Assembly: GCF_005870035.1 (NCBI RefSeq)
Contig: NZ_SWJG01000001.1
Location: forward strand, 2,459,731-2,523,730
Length of the DNA: 64,000 nucleotides
Direction: 5' to 3'
Source of the DNA: Spirosoma lacussanchae
GTDB taxonomy: Bacteria > Bacteroidota > Bacteroidia > Cytophagales > Spirosomataceae
Notes under the pieces: model-generated
Databases searched by the model: none
What the model was told of the DNA's origin: nothing
Seen by the model: only the letters and a program-made list of their open reading frames with translations
In this document: positions 47,009-53,241 of the stretch, piece by piece
Position numbering within the stretch: position 1 is the stretch's first letter
Layout: each line of letters starts with the position of its first letter
Made by a program: the position numbers and the translations under genes

Positions 47009-47410
47009 ACGTGGGGACAAAAATACAATACCAGCCGAATTATTTCGCCTGCTCCCGTAAATGACGATCTACTGACAGGTGCTCACTCGTCAGCGCGGGG
47101 CTCTTACCTACCCTGCCTGGGACAGTACAGACAACAGTCAGCAGCCAGGATTAGCTACGTATATCCGCTATTGAGTGACAAACGGCCGGGCTGACAGTCT
47201 GAGGCACGTCTGTATTTGCCCGTATCATCGATATGCTCACCCGCATCCTGTCGTTCGTCCGTGATTATTTCGGCTTTTCCCACAACAAAACCAAACTAAT
47301 CACAACAGGCTGAAAACCAACGTACTTCACTGTTTCAACTTGCTGAGTACCCTCACTCGTACTCATTAACCACGGATACCTATATATAAGGTACCTGACA
47401 AGTAGCCCGA
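47009..47410. other. Gene-poor junction between chromosome and prophage
   Basis: About 400 bp with no full gene, promoter match or RNA gene that I can support, apart from the 26-codon frame at 47233-47313 described separately. It lies between glyS and the prophage repressor-like gene, so the prophage boundary is probably here. No tRNA gene or integrase is seen. Confidence 0.5.
47233..47313 (+). pseudogene. Possible truncated start of a ComEA-like helix-hairpin-helix gene
   Basis: A 26-residue frame whose product reads MLTRILSFVRDYFGFSHNKT and then quickly stops. The RDYFGFS stretch resembles the N-terminus of ComEA-type helix-hairpin-helix proteins in Cytophagales, which usually continue with an ETNGF-like motif. 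If so, the rest of the gene was cut off, perhaps by prophage integration. The match is short and from memory, so the call is tentative. Confidence 0.3.
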
Positions 47411-47974
47411 TTACCCTAATATCCAGCCTGCAGCCGTTTCGCTGAATCCCAACGAAGTCAGGATGTCCAGCGGCCCGGCTGGCAGTGTCGAAGCGCTGGG
47501 ACGAAACCCATGTACTTCTACGCGGCCAGGTATAAAGTATTCGGTGGCGTGGCTACTTGACGCCGGAAAATTTATGGCCAGTTGCCGGAACTCCCGGTTG
47601 GCTTCCAGCACCTCTTTTTGCAGTTCTTCGTTGCGCTGTTTCACTTCGGCTAACTCCTTTTCTTTCAGCTCCAGCTGCCGGAGCAGGGTAGCGACATCAG
47701 CAGACGGTTCAGCCTGATCGGCTGGCGGTGCGGGGGCAGGCATGGGCAGGCTCAGCGCTTCACGCAATACTTTCTCCTGGGGGTAGAATTTCAGGATACT
47801 CATAACAGTTTTTAATGTAGGCTTGTTGCGCCCACTGATCACGTAGTACAGGTGTTGCGGGTTGACCCCCATTTCACGGGCAACGGTCTGATAACCGCCT
47901 TTGCGTTCCAGAAACGCGCATAGCGCAGCCGTTACTTCATCGACTACGACTTCCTTAATGTTCTGTGTCTTCAT
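47411..47974 (-). CDS. Prophage repressor-like HTH protein
   Basis: The ATG at 47974 (MKTQNIKEVVVDEVTAALC) gives 187 residues; an upstream start at 48019 would extend into the operator region. The N-terminal half has an XRE-like helix-turn-helix (GGYQTVAREMGVNPQHLYYVISGRNKPTLKTVM), then a coiled-coil stretch (LRQLELKEKELAEVKQRNEELQ) and a short C-terminal region. It is divergent from the small early gene at 48098, the classic position of a lysogeny repressor. No peptidase domain is seen, so induction would not be by RecA-type self-cleavage. Confidence 0.75.
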   Translation of the reverse strand: MKTQNIKEVVVDEVTAALCAFLERKGGYQTVAREMGVNPQHLYYVISGRNKPTLKTVMSILKFYPQEKVLREALSLPMPAPAPPADQAEPSADVATLLRQLELKEKELAEVKQRNEELQKEVLEANREFRQLAINFPASSSHATEYFIPGRVEVHGFRPSASTLPAGPLDILTSLGFSETAAGWILG

Positions 47975-47990
47975 AATCGTTTTATATATT

Positions 47991-48032
47991 TTACCGTTTG
48001 CTTGCAATTTTATTACCACTTGCTTAGATTTG
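47991..48032 (+). promoter_or_regulatory. Early promoter/operator cassette A
   Basis: A 42-bp block with two direct copies of a TTACCRTTTGCTT-like motif (starting 47991 and 48013, 22-bp period). It includes a TTG at 48002 and, 20 bp on, TAGATTTG at 48025-48032, matching the -7 consensus TAnnTTTG. It points toward the early gene at 48098. The block is nearly repeated at 48434-48475. Overlap of promoter and repeats suggests repressor control. Confidence 0.65.
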
Positions 48033-48079
48033 CCCTACGTCAACCTATCTAATTGAGTATAGGCAATCATATGGTAAAA

Positions 48080-48087
48080 CAAATGTA
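48080..48087 (-). promoter_or_regulatory. -7 element candidate for the repressor-like gene
   Basis: On the minus strand this reads TACATTTG inside the larger TTGCTTACATTTG, matching the TTGCTTAnnTTTG core of cassettes A and B. It points toward the repressor-like gene. No good -33 TTG is found at the expected distance, so the promoter is uncertain. Confidence 0.4.
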
Positions 48088-48097
48088 AGCAATTGAC

Positions 48098-48355
48098 ATG
48101 AAAAAGCCAGTAAGAAAGTACACAGACAAGCAGATTGACCTATTAAGCGGTCTAATTAAAGGAGGACCGTATTTGCCCGAAGTAAAGGCAGAACTAGAGA
48201 AAACGGGCCATACGTACTCAGATGGGCACATTTACCGGGTTATTCACGGCGTTCGCCATACCGATGTAATTTGGGACGCTGTACGGGCTGTTTTAGCAAA
48301 ACGTAAGCAAACGCAAAAGGAAATCGACGCCGATCTGGCTGAATTAGCCGCTTAA
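48098..48355 (+). CDS. Small early protein, Cro-like position
   Basis: An 85-residue basic protein (MKKPVRKYTDKQIDLLSGLIKGG...). A helix-turn-helix fold is possible around PEVKAELEKTGHTYSDGHIYRVI, but no domain is firmly recognised. Its place as the first gene opposite the repressor suggests a Cro-like regulator; that is inference from position. It ends with an Ala-rich tail. Confidence 0.6.
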   Translation: MKKPVRKYTDKQIDLLSGLIKGGPYLPEVKAELEKTGHTYSDGHIYRVIHGVRHTDVIWDAVRAVLAKRKQTQKEIDADLAELAA

Positions 48356-48433
48356 TCCTCCCCTATCCAGTATAAACAAGGCATTTTACGGGATTCCGTA
48401 AGCAGGTGGTATTCGTGTCTCTATAAATTCTTT

Positions 48434-48475
48434 TTACCATTTGCTTGCATATTCATTACCATTTGCTTAAGTTTG
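48434..48475 (+). promoter_or_regulatory. Early promoter/operator cassette B
   Basis: A 42-bp near copy of cassette A: TTACCATTTGCTT repeats at 48434 and 48456 (22-bp period), a TTG at 48445-48447, and TAAGTTTG at 48468-48475 as the -7 element, 20 bp downstream. It lies about 37 bp upstream of the gene at 48512. Confidence 0.65.
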
Positions 48476-48511
48476 TCATGTAATCAATCGCAACCAACAC
48501 CAACCAATACC

Positions 48512-48784
48512 ATGTCTGCAAAAAACGCCAAAGCCGCCCGCCGTGTCCTGTCTACGCTTCGTTTCCCCGCCGTCAGTGAAAACACACCGCTCATGCCTGC
48601 TACCCCCATCAATCACAACCGCCGGATTCGCCACTTAGCCCGGTCGCTGGGTGTAGGGGTGTTTCAGGCTGCCCGCGTGTATGCTGCCCGTAAAGGCTAC
48701 TCAATGCCTACCATCGAATGCGTTAACCCGACCGGCCAGACGCTCGAAGACTTCAAAGAGCGGCTGAATTTCATCAACGGCTAA
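48512..48784 (+). CDS. Small prophage protein of unknown function
   Basis: The ATG at 48512 (MSAKNAKAARRVLSTLRF) gives 90 residues; an earlier start at 48473 would overlap the promoter. Basic, with a C-terminal part LARSLGVGVFQAARVYAARKGYSMP that could form a helical DNA-binding unit. No domain recognised. Confidence 0.6.
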   Translation: MSAKNAKAARRVLSTLRFPAVSENTPLMPATPINHNRRIRHLARSLGVGVFQAARVYAARKGYSMPTIECVNPTGQTLEDFKERLNFING

Positions 48785-48813
48785 TCAATCACCAACACCA
48801 ACCCCCTGCAATC

Positions 48814-49080
48814 ATGACTCAGGAATCTGTCAACCCGACACCTCAAGTGAATAGCTGTCCGGAGTTCCCATACTTCGGCGCAAGGTACCCAGACGCCCGG
48901 TGCATCAACGGCTACCTGTGGGATATGGACAGCTACGACGATGGGTATTTCACCATTGGCGGAGAGGAGCCCTGCCCGTTCTGCAATACCGAAGAATACT
49001 TAGAGCAGAGCGTAGACGAAGAGAATCCGCGTGAGGAAGTGCTAAAAAACATTGAGTACGTACGCCGGAAATACTCCTAA
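48814..49080 (+). CDS. Small acidic protein with CPFC motif
   Basis: An 88-residue acidic protein; CPFC near residue 52 is a half zinc-ribbon or thioredoxin-like motif, and there are two further cysteines (NSCPEF, ARCING). Not recognised. Preceded by the repeated A/C-rich leader. Confidence 0.55.
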   Translation: MTQESVNPTPQVNSCPEFPYFGARYPDARCINGYLWDMDSYDDGYFTIGGEEPCPFCNTEEYLEQSVDEENPREEVLKNIEYVRRKYS

Positions 49081-49117
49081 TCAATCACCAGCACCAACCC
49101 CCTGGACAAACACCACT

Positions 49118-49474
49118 ATGACCCTCGCCCGCAACTGCCAACTCAACTCGGCCCGACTCGGAGCCCTCGACCTGCAAGACGAAACCAGCATTTACGCGCT
49201 GGCTACTCTGACCGAAAACGAAGCCGGTGGCTACTGCACGAGCATTCAGCTAACCAACGCCTACCCGTACGCGGGTCAGATCAAACTGGAATTCGACGTA
49301 ACGACCGTATGCGTAGTAGACAGCTACGACCGGTTTGAGCCGGGTAGCAGCAACGAGACGGCGACGGTCAGTGAGACGGTTAAGCTAACCTTAGAGAAAT
49401 CGACAAAGCTGACTGATCTGGGGCGGCTGGTGTCGGATGCGGTGCGGAGTGTAAAAGGAAACATTCACGCGTAA
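49118..49474 (+). CDS. Prophage protein of unknown function
   Basis: The ATG at 49118 (MTLARNCQLNSARLGAL) gives 118 residues. Beta-rich with hydroxyl- and acid-rich segments (FEPGSSNETATVSETV). No domain recognised. Preceded by the third repeated leader. Confidence 0.6.
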   Translation: MTLARNCQLNSARLGALDLQDETSIYALATLTENEAGGYCTSIQLTNAYPYAGQIKLEFDVTTVCVVDSYDRFEPGSSNETATVSETVKLTLEKSTKLTDLGRLVSDAVRSVKGNIHA

Positions 49475-49485
49475 ACCATACCACG

Positions 49486-49935
49486 ATGACTGAACAGCAA
49501 TTTACCGTTCGCATTGACGGCACCTGTAACGACTACACGCACGGCGTTATGGATGACCGGGAGTTTCGAGACTCGATCATGGATACAGTTATCGAGTTGG
49601 TAGGCAACCACCTACCGGCTCCCCTGCGTCTGTTGTCCGAAATGACCGCTGATGACTACCGGCAAATGATTGCCGATGTACACGGCGAGGAAATGGCGGC
49701 ACGATACCCCATCTACAAAGCGCACTACATGCATTTGAAGGAAGGCAAGCGGTTAAACTCGTTTGCGGGTTGTGACGGGTCGGGTAAACAGCTGATGGGT
49801 CATGATCTAGCCCGAATCCTGTCGGATTCATTCTTCTGCGACTGGCTGGACTACAAAGGCTTTGCCCGCCCCCGCTGGGCTGCTGACGGCAAATCGGTGC
49901 CGTATGATGCGTGCAACCCTGTCATGTCCTACTAA
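49486..49935 (+). CDS. Prophage protein of unknown function
   Basis: A 149-residue soluble protein 11 bp after the previous gene. It is aromatic- and acid-rich (YPIYKAHYMHLKEGKRL, FFCDWLDYKGFARPRW). I recognise no family. Confidence 0.6.
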   Translation: MTEQQFTVRIDGTCNDYTHGVMDDREFRDSIMDTVIELVGNHLPAPLRLLSEMTADDYRQMIADVHGEEMAARYPIYKAHYMHLKEGKRLNSFAGCDGSGKQLMGHDLARILSDSFFCDWLDYKGFARPRWAADGKSVPYDACNPVMSY

Positions 49936-49950
49936 CCCCCCCCTCTACCC

Positions 49951-50190
49951 ATGTTCACCCTAACCGATTTTCTGTTGGCGTACGGCAAAGCCTGTCTGTA
50001 TCTGGGTTTGCCCCTGTTTCTCATCCCGTTCGGCCCCAACATGCTCCGCTACTTCTTCCGCGACACGAAAGTAGGCCGGGCGCTGTCGGCCTGGTGGTGG
50101 TCGCGTAGTGACGACACGCTGGGTTTGTATCTGGCGCTGGGTAGTCTGCTGGTGCTGGTGGTCCTCACATGGATTCGTAACGCCAAATAA
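49951..50190 (+). CDS. Small membrane protein
   Basis: 79 residues with two predicted membrane helices (about 10-28 and 53-71) joined by a basic loop (RDTKVGRALSAWW). The last residues read WIRNAK. Not recognised; one base from the next gene. Confidence 0.65.
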   Translation: MFTLTDFLLAYGKACLYLGLPLFLIPFGPNMLRYFFRDTKVGRALSAWWWSRSDDTLGLYLALGSLLVLVVLTWIRNAK

Positions 50191-50191
50191 G

Positions 50192-50506
50192 ATGGATCAG
50201 ATACCAGACACCAATCCGATTATGAACGACGTAGCGGCAATCCAGCTACAGGAGTTATTCGGCCCCAACGCAACCGTTACCGACGTCGAAGTTGACGAAA
50301 CGTGGGTGCATTTCTGTCTACCCGCCAGCGACGTACAGGATTTCCCCAGCCCGGTCAAGCTCACGATCTACGGCATTCACGACGGTAAACTCGAATGCAG
50401 CCTGATACTCTGCGAGCTGGCCGAGCAAATCCGCTTCAAGGATTTTATAACCGTCAGTTTTCCGAAGATCATCAAACAGGCCAAAGAAAGGGGTGAGACG
50501 CTATGA
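50192..50506 (+). CDS. Prophage protein of unknown function
   Basis: The ATG at 50192 (MDQIPDTNPIMNDV) gives 104 residues, with beta-rich middle parts (ETWVHFCLPASDV, KLTIYGIHDGKLEC). The frame can be extended upstream into the membrane gene but that is unlikely. Its stop overlaps the methyltransferase start (ATGA). Confidence 0.6.
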   Translation: MDQIPDTNPIMNDVAAIQLQELFGPNATVTDVEVDETWVHFCLPASDVQDFPSPVKLTIYGIHDGKLECSLILCELAEQIRFKDFITVSFPKIIKQAKERGETL

Positions 50507-51630
50507 AACGGTTTGCATCGGTCTGTACGGGTGTCGGTCTGTTTGAACTGGCGGCCCACTGGAATGGCTGGGACTGCGTGTTTACCTCCGAAATCAAACC
50601 CTTCTGCCAGCGCGTACTGGCCAAACGATTCCCCGATACGGCCCATTATGGCGACTTTACAACTAAGCATTTTCGAGCCTTTGCCCGAAAGCACTACCGA
50701 AGCCGGATCGACGTCCTTGCCGCCGGACTGCCCTGCCAGCCCTTCAGCGTCGCCGGGCTCAAAAAAGGCCAGCTGGACGAGCGTCATCTCGGGCCCGCGT
50801 TTGTCGAACTCTGCGCAGCTATCCGGCCCGCTTGGGTCGTTGTCGAAAATGTTGCTGGATTCGTCGAGATGGCACTCGACGACTTCGCATCTGCAATGGA
50901 AGCGAAAGGTTACACGGTCCGGCCGTTCGTACTACCAGCTTGCGCCGTTGGCGCCCCGCACGTCAGGAAACGAGTATGGATTGTTTGCTACAACCCCGCC
51001 AACGCCGACAGCATCAACGGGCGGCTCGAACGGGAACGCACCGGCCGTAACCGATCGGGGCCACGGTATCAATCTGGAGGGAGTGCTGCAGACGTTGCCA
51101 ACGCCTACGGCTCGCAGCGGAACCGGAGCCGGATTACACGGAACCGGCGGGCCAAACCTGCAGACCGTATTGCGCGACTCCATCCCGACGCCAACCGCCA
51201 ACGGCAACCACAATCGGAAAGGACTGACCAAAACCAGTCAGGACGGGCTGGCTACGGTGATCAAAGACAGTTTGCCAACGCCCGCAGCGAGGGATTACAA
51301 GGGAGCCAACTCAGCGGAGCATCTGGCCAGAGATCGGGGGCATCACGATCAGTTGCCGAACGCGCTGGCTTTGGCGGGTGGGCCGAACACTGGTTTGAAG
51401 CTGCAACCCGAATTCACAGAATGGTTGATGGGCATGCCACTGAACTGGACCAATCCGGATATGGAAGTGGATTACTGGCAGACGGCACCGGCAAGCGCTA
51501 TCGAACACAGAGACTTGAGGCATGCGGAAATGGCCTAGTCCCGCAAATACCCTATGAAATCTTTCGAATGATTGACCAATGCGACAACCCCCTAGAACAT
51601 GCCAGTAAAAACGAGAGAGTTAGCGAATAA
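50503..51630 (+). CDS. C5 cytosine-specific DNA methyltransferase
   Basis: A 375-residue protein whose first 165 residues carry the usual motifs: I (CTGVGLFELA), IV with the catalytic Cys78 (GLPCQPFS), VI (VVENV, 115-117) and VIII (HVRKRVWIV). Beyond residue 165 the frame becomes Arg/Gln/Ser-rich (DSINGRLERERTG...). It returns near the end to WFEAATRIHRMVDG and RLEACGNGLVPQIPYEIF (motif X). The middle section is matched by another open frame that looks equally like a methyltransferase (see the next entry), so which polypeptide is made is uncertain. The gene is translationally coupled at its start (ATGA), and its 3' end overlaps an HNH endonuclease gene by 32 bp. Confidence 0.88.
   Translation: MKRFASVCTGVGLFELAAHWNGWDCVFTSEIKPFCQRVLAKRFPDTAHYGDFTTKHFRAFARKHYRSRIDVLAAGLPCQPFSVAGLKKGQLDERHLGPAFVELCAAIRPAWVVVENVAGFVEMALDDFASAMEAKGYTVRPFVLPACAVGAPHVRKRVWIVCYNPANADSINGRLERERTGRNRSGPRYQSGGSAADVANAYGSQRNRSRITRNRRAKPADRIARLHPDANRQRQPQSERTDQNQSGRAGYGDQRQFANARSEGLQGSQLSGASGQRSGASRSVAERAGFGGWAEHWFEAATRIHRMVDGHATELDQSGYGSGLLADGTGKRYRTQRLEACGNGLVPQIPYEIFRMIDQCDNPLEHASKNERVSE
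50992..51538 (+). other. Alternative frame inside the methyltransferase gene with recognisable methyltransferase motifs
   Basis: The +1 frame relative to the main gene (ends TAG 51536-51538) has four [LIP]PTPTA-type repeats (near 50993, 51095, 51180 and 51270), the last reading SLPTPAARDYKG, then LPNALAL and QPEFTEWLMGMPLNWTN. This repeat-plus-WLMG layout is a known form of the variable region and C-terminal part of phage C5 methyltransferases. A CCCG at 50995-50998 is a possible +1 slip point; the return to the main frame would need a -1 shift near 51482-51500. The protein product is unproven. Confidence 0.55.
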
Positions 51631-51961
51631 AACCTGCAAGACCTGCGGAAGTGAGTTCGGGCGCAGGCGCTTTAACGGAAGACTTGAAGACGCGTCTCGG
51701 TTTGAGGGCCGACTTTTTTGCAGCCAATCGTGCGCGAATACCAAATCAAACCCCTCTGACCGAACCACTTTTCATTTACGCGCACGCAGACACATCAAGT
51801 CAGCCTGTCAGGAGTGTGGTACAGCATCCGGGCTTGAGGTTCACCACATAGATCGAAACATCAAAAATAACGATCCAGAGAATCTACAAACCTTGTGCCG
51901 ATCCTGTCACATGAAACTACACTGGAAAGAAGATGAAAAATTCAACAGACGAGGTGGATGA
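51599..51961 (+). CDS. HNH endonuclease, probably homing type
   Basis: A 120-residue basic protein with an N-terminal cysteine cluster (C13xxC16, C41 and C45, zinc-finger-like) and a C-terminal HNH domain: CQECG (70-74), HHIDRN (82-87, catalytic His) and CRSCHMKLHW (100-109). Its start overlaps the methyltransferase 3' end, and just after its stop begins a second copy of that 3' end. The arrangement is typical of a free-standing homing endonuclease in phages. It may cut the allele lacking it. Confidence 0.88.
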   Translation: MPVKTRELANKTCKTCGSEFGRRRFNGRLEDASRFEGRLFCSQSCANTKSNPSDRTTFHLRARRHIKSACQECGTASGLEVHHIDRNIKNNDPENLQTLCRSCHMKLHWKEDEKFNRRGG

Positions 51962-52118
51962 TGGGGATGCCGCCGGGCTGGACAGATCCGGAGCAGGAAG
52001 TCAACATCTGGAGTACCGCCCCACAGGACGCTATCGAACGGCGCGACTCGAAGCAGGCGGCAACGGACTAGTGGCACACATTCCCTACGAACTATTCAGA
52101 CTCATCGACCTAGTATGA
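51955..52118 (+). pseudogene. Second copy of the methyltransferase 3' end
   Basis: Aligned without gaps to 51422-51585 of the upstream gene. One frame reads WMMGMPPGWTDPEQEV... against WLMGMPLNWTNPDMEV..., and both end at a TAG at the same offset (52069-52071 and 51536-51538). The other frame reads RYRTARLEAGGNGLV...PYELFRLID against RYRTQRLEACGNGLV...PYEIFRMID. The stop (52116-52118) overlaps the next gene's start as ATGA, so this copy appears to be the native 3' end. Its 5' part is gone. Confidence 0.75.
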
Positions 52119-52510
52119 ACCAATCCGAACGTACGGCTGCCCTGCACAACGCAGCCTTGAAAGCCGTTTTCTGCAACAGCATGATGCTGGAGGTATGCGA
52201 CGCACTGACCAGCACCACCCTTTACAAGCACGACCGCAAACAGCGCATCAACGCCCTGACCAAAGACCTTGAATCGTTTCTGGCTGGCTTTTACAAAGGC
52301 ATCAGCGAAGAGGAGGAAAAGCAGTATTACGCCATGGTTCGCAGCATGGAACGGCTGGCTACGCTGCTGGCTACGATGCCGCCCCACCAGATGGACCAGG
52401 CCCACGCGCTATTAAAGTCATTCCAGCAGGGAGAAGTCTACGTAGCCAGCACAGAGAAACAGGAAAGCAACCTGATCAACCAGAAACGTATCAAGCCCCT
52501 CACGCCATGA
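52115..52510 (+). CDS. Prophage protein of unknown function
   Basis: A 131-residue helical protein (LYKHDRKQRINALTKDLESFLAGFYK, EEEEKQYYAMVRSMERL). ATGA-coupled to the methyltransferase remnant on one side and to a small membrane gene on the other. Not recognised. Confidence 0.6.
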   Translation: MNQSERTAALHNAALKAVFCNSMMLEVCDALTSTTLYKHDRKQRINALTKDLESFLAGFYKGISEEEEKQYYAMVRSMERLATLLATMPPHQMDQAHALLKSFQQGEVYVASTEKQESNLINQKRIKPLTP

Positions 52511-52626
52511 CTCGCAGAAACCTCTACACCCTCTACATCATTGCCGGTCTGCTGCTGGCATCGGCCATGGTCGCCCACACGCTCCGCGCCAGGGTTATGG
52601 CGCCCCAGATATACGCCCGCTATTAA
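52507..52626 (+). CDS. 39-residue single-span membrane protein
   Basis: An ATG at 52507 overlapping the previous stop (ATGA) opens a frame of 39 codons: a basic N-terminus (MTRRN), one hydrophobic helix (LYTLYIIAGLLLASAMVAHT) and a short basic tail. Codon use resembles that of the neighbours. Small and unproven, but the coupling favours a real gene. Confidence 0.5.
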   Translation: MTRRNLYTLYIIAGLLLASAMVAHTLRARVMAPQIYARY

Positions 52627-52640
52627 TTACCCTGTCTGTT

Positions 52641-53228
52641 ATGGAACTGCTGGAAAGAGAATTAGAAGATATGATTTACGAAGCCGGAAGGACGCCCGAA
52701 AGCCGGGCTGATCTGGCAGCGCGCGGATTGCCCTTGAACGGTGTTCTGACCCGACAATTACAGTTGCCGCCTTACGGCATCGCCGATCTGGTCTCATTAA
52801 CCTACGAAGGGCGATTTAGAAGTAATCCTGATCATCCGGAAGCTCGCATCCGACACTTTGTTGTAGACATATACGAACTGAAACGCGGGCCAATTACCTA
52901 CAAAACGCTGGGTCAAGCCTGCCGATACAAAACCGCCCTGGAAGAACAGTTTGGCCAATATGCCAACTACAGAACCAAGTTTGATTTTCGCATCAATCTG
53001 ATTGGCAATTACCTGGATAGGCAGGATGAAGACTTTATGCACCTGCTGGCATCAATGCCATTGATTAGGGTGTACTCGTTCTATTTTACCTACTCAGGCC
53101 TTCATTTTCGACATGAGCGACCAGAGGTTGAGGTTGGCGGCTCCGCTAATCCCGGACAGCTTTACAGGTTCAAAACCAAAGGCTTTTTAAGCACCCTGAT
53201 TTACTCGAGTAAGCCGGAGCCCCTTTAA
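52641..53228 (+). CDS. PD-(D/E)XK nuclease-like protein
   Basis: A 195-residue protein. The pattern GIADL (Asp49), then VVDIYELKRG (Glu79, Lys81), then a helix with Gln92 (GQACRY) fits the restriction-endonuclease-like core. Spacing and predicted strand-strand-helix order agree. The role in a phage early operon could be recombination or host DNA handling. The call rests on motif pattern only. Confidence 0.6.
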   Translation: MELLERELEDMIYEAGRTPESRADLAARGLPLNGVLTRQLQLPPYGIADLVSLTYEGRFRSNPDHPEARIRHFVVDIYELKRGPITYKTLGQACRYKTALEEQFGQYANYRTKFDFRINLIGNYLDRQDEDFMHLLASMPLIRVYSFYFTYSGLHFRHERPEVEVGGSANPGQLYRFKTKGFLSTLIYSSKPEPL

Positions 53229-53241
53229 TACCCCTACCGTC

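Larger units (their letters stand above)
48480..49117 (+). repeat. Repeated A/C-rich leader sequences before three consecutive small genes
   Basis: Three leaders share the core TAATCAATC followed by an A/C-rich run (CACCAACACCAACC type): 48480-48511, 48782-48813 and 49078-49117. In the latter two the TAA is the stop codon of the preceding gene. A shorter CAACCCCCT element also precedes the HNH gene near 51585-51598. They lack a purine Shine-Dalgarno and may serve as translation-initiation leaders. Confidence 0.5.

Noticed and set aside
47009..47410. tRNA or integrase at the prophage boundary
   Set aside because: No cloverleaf-like sequence and no recombinase motifs were found by eye; the integrase may lie beyond the right edge.
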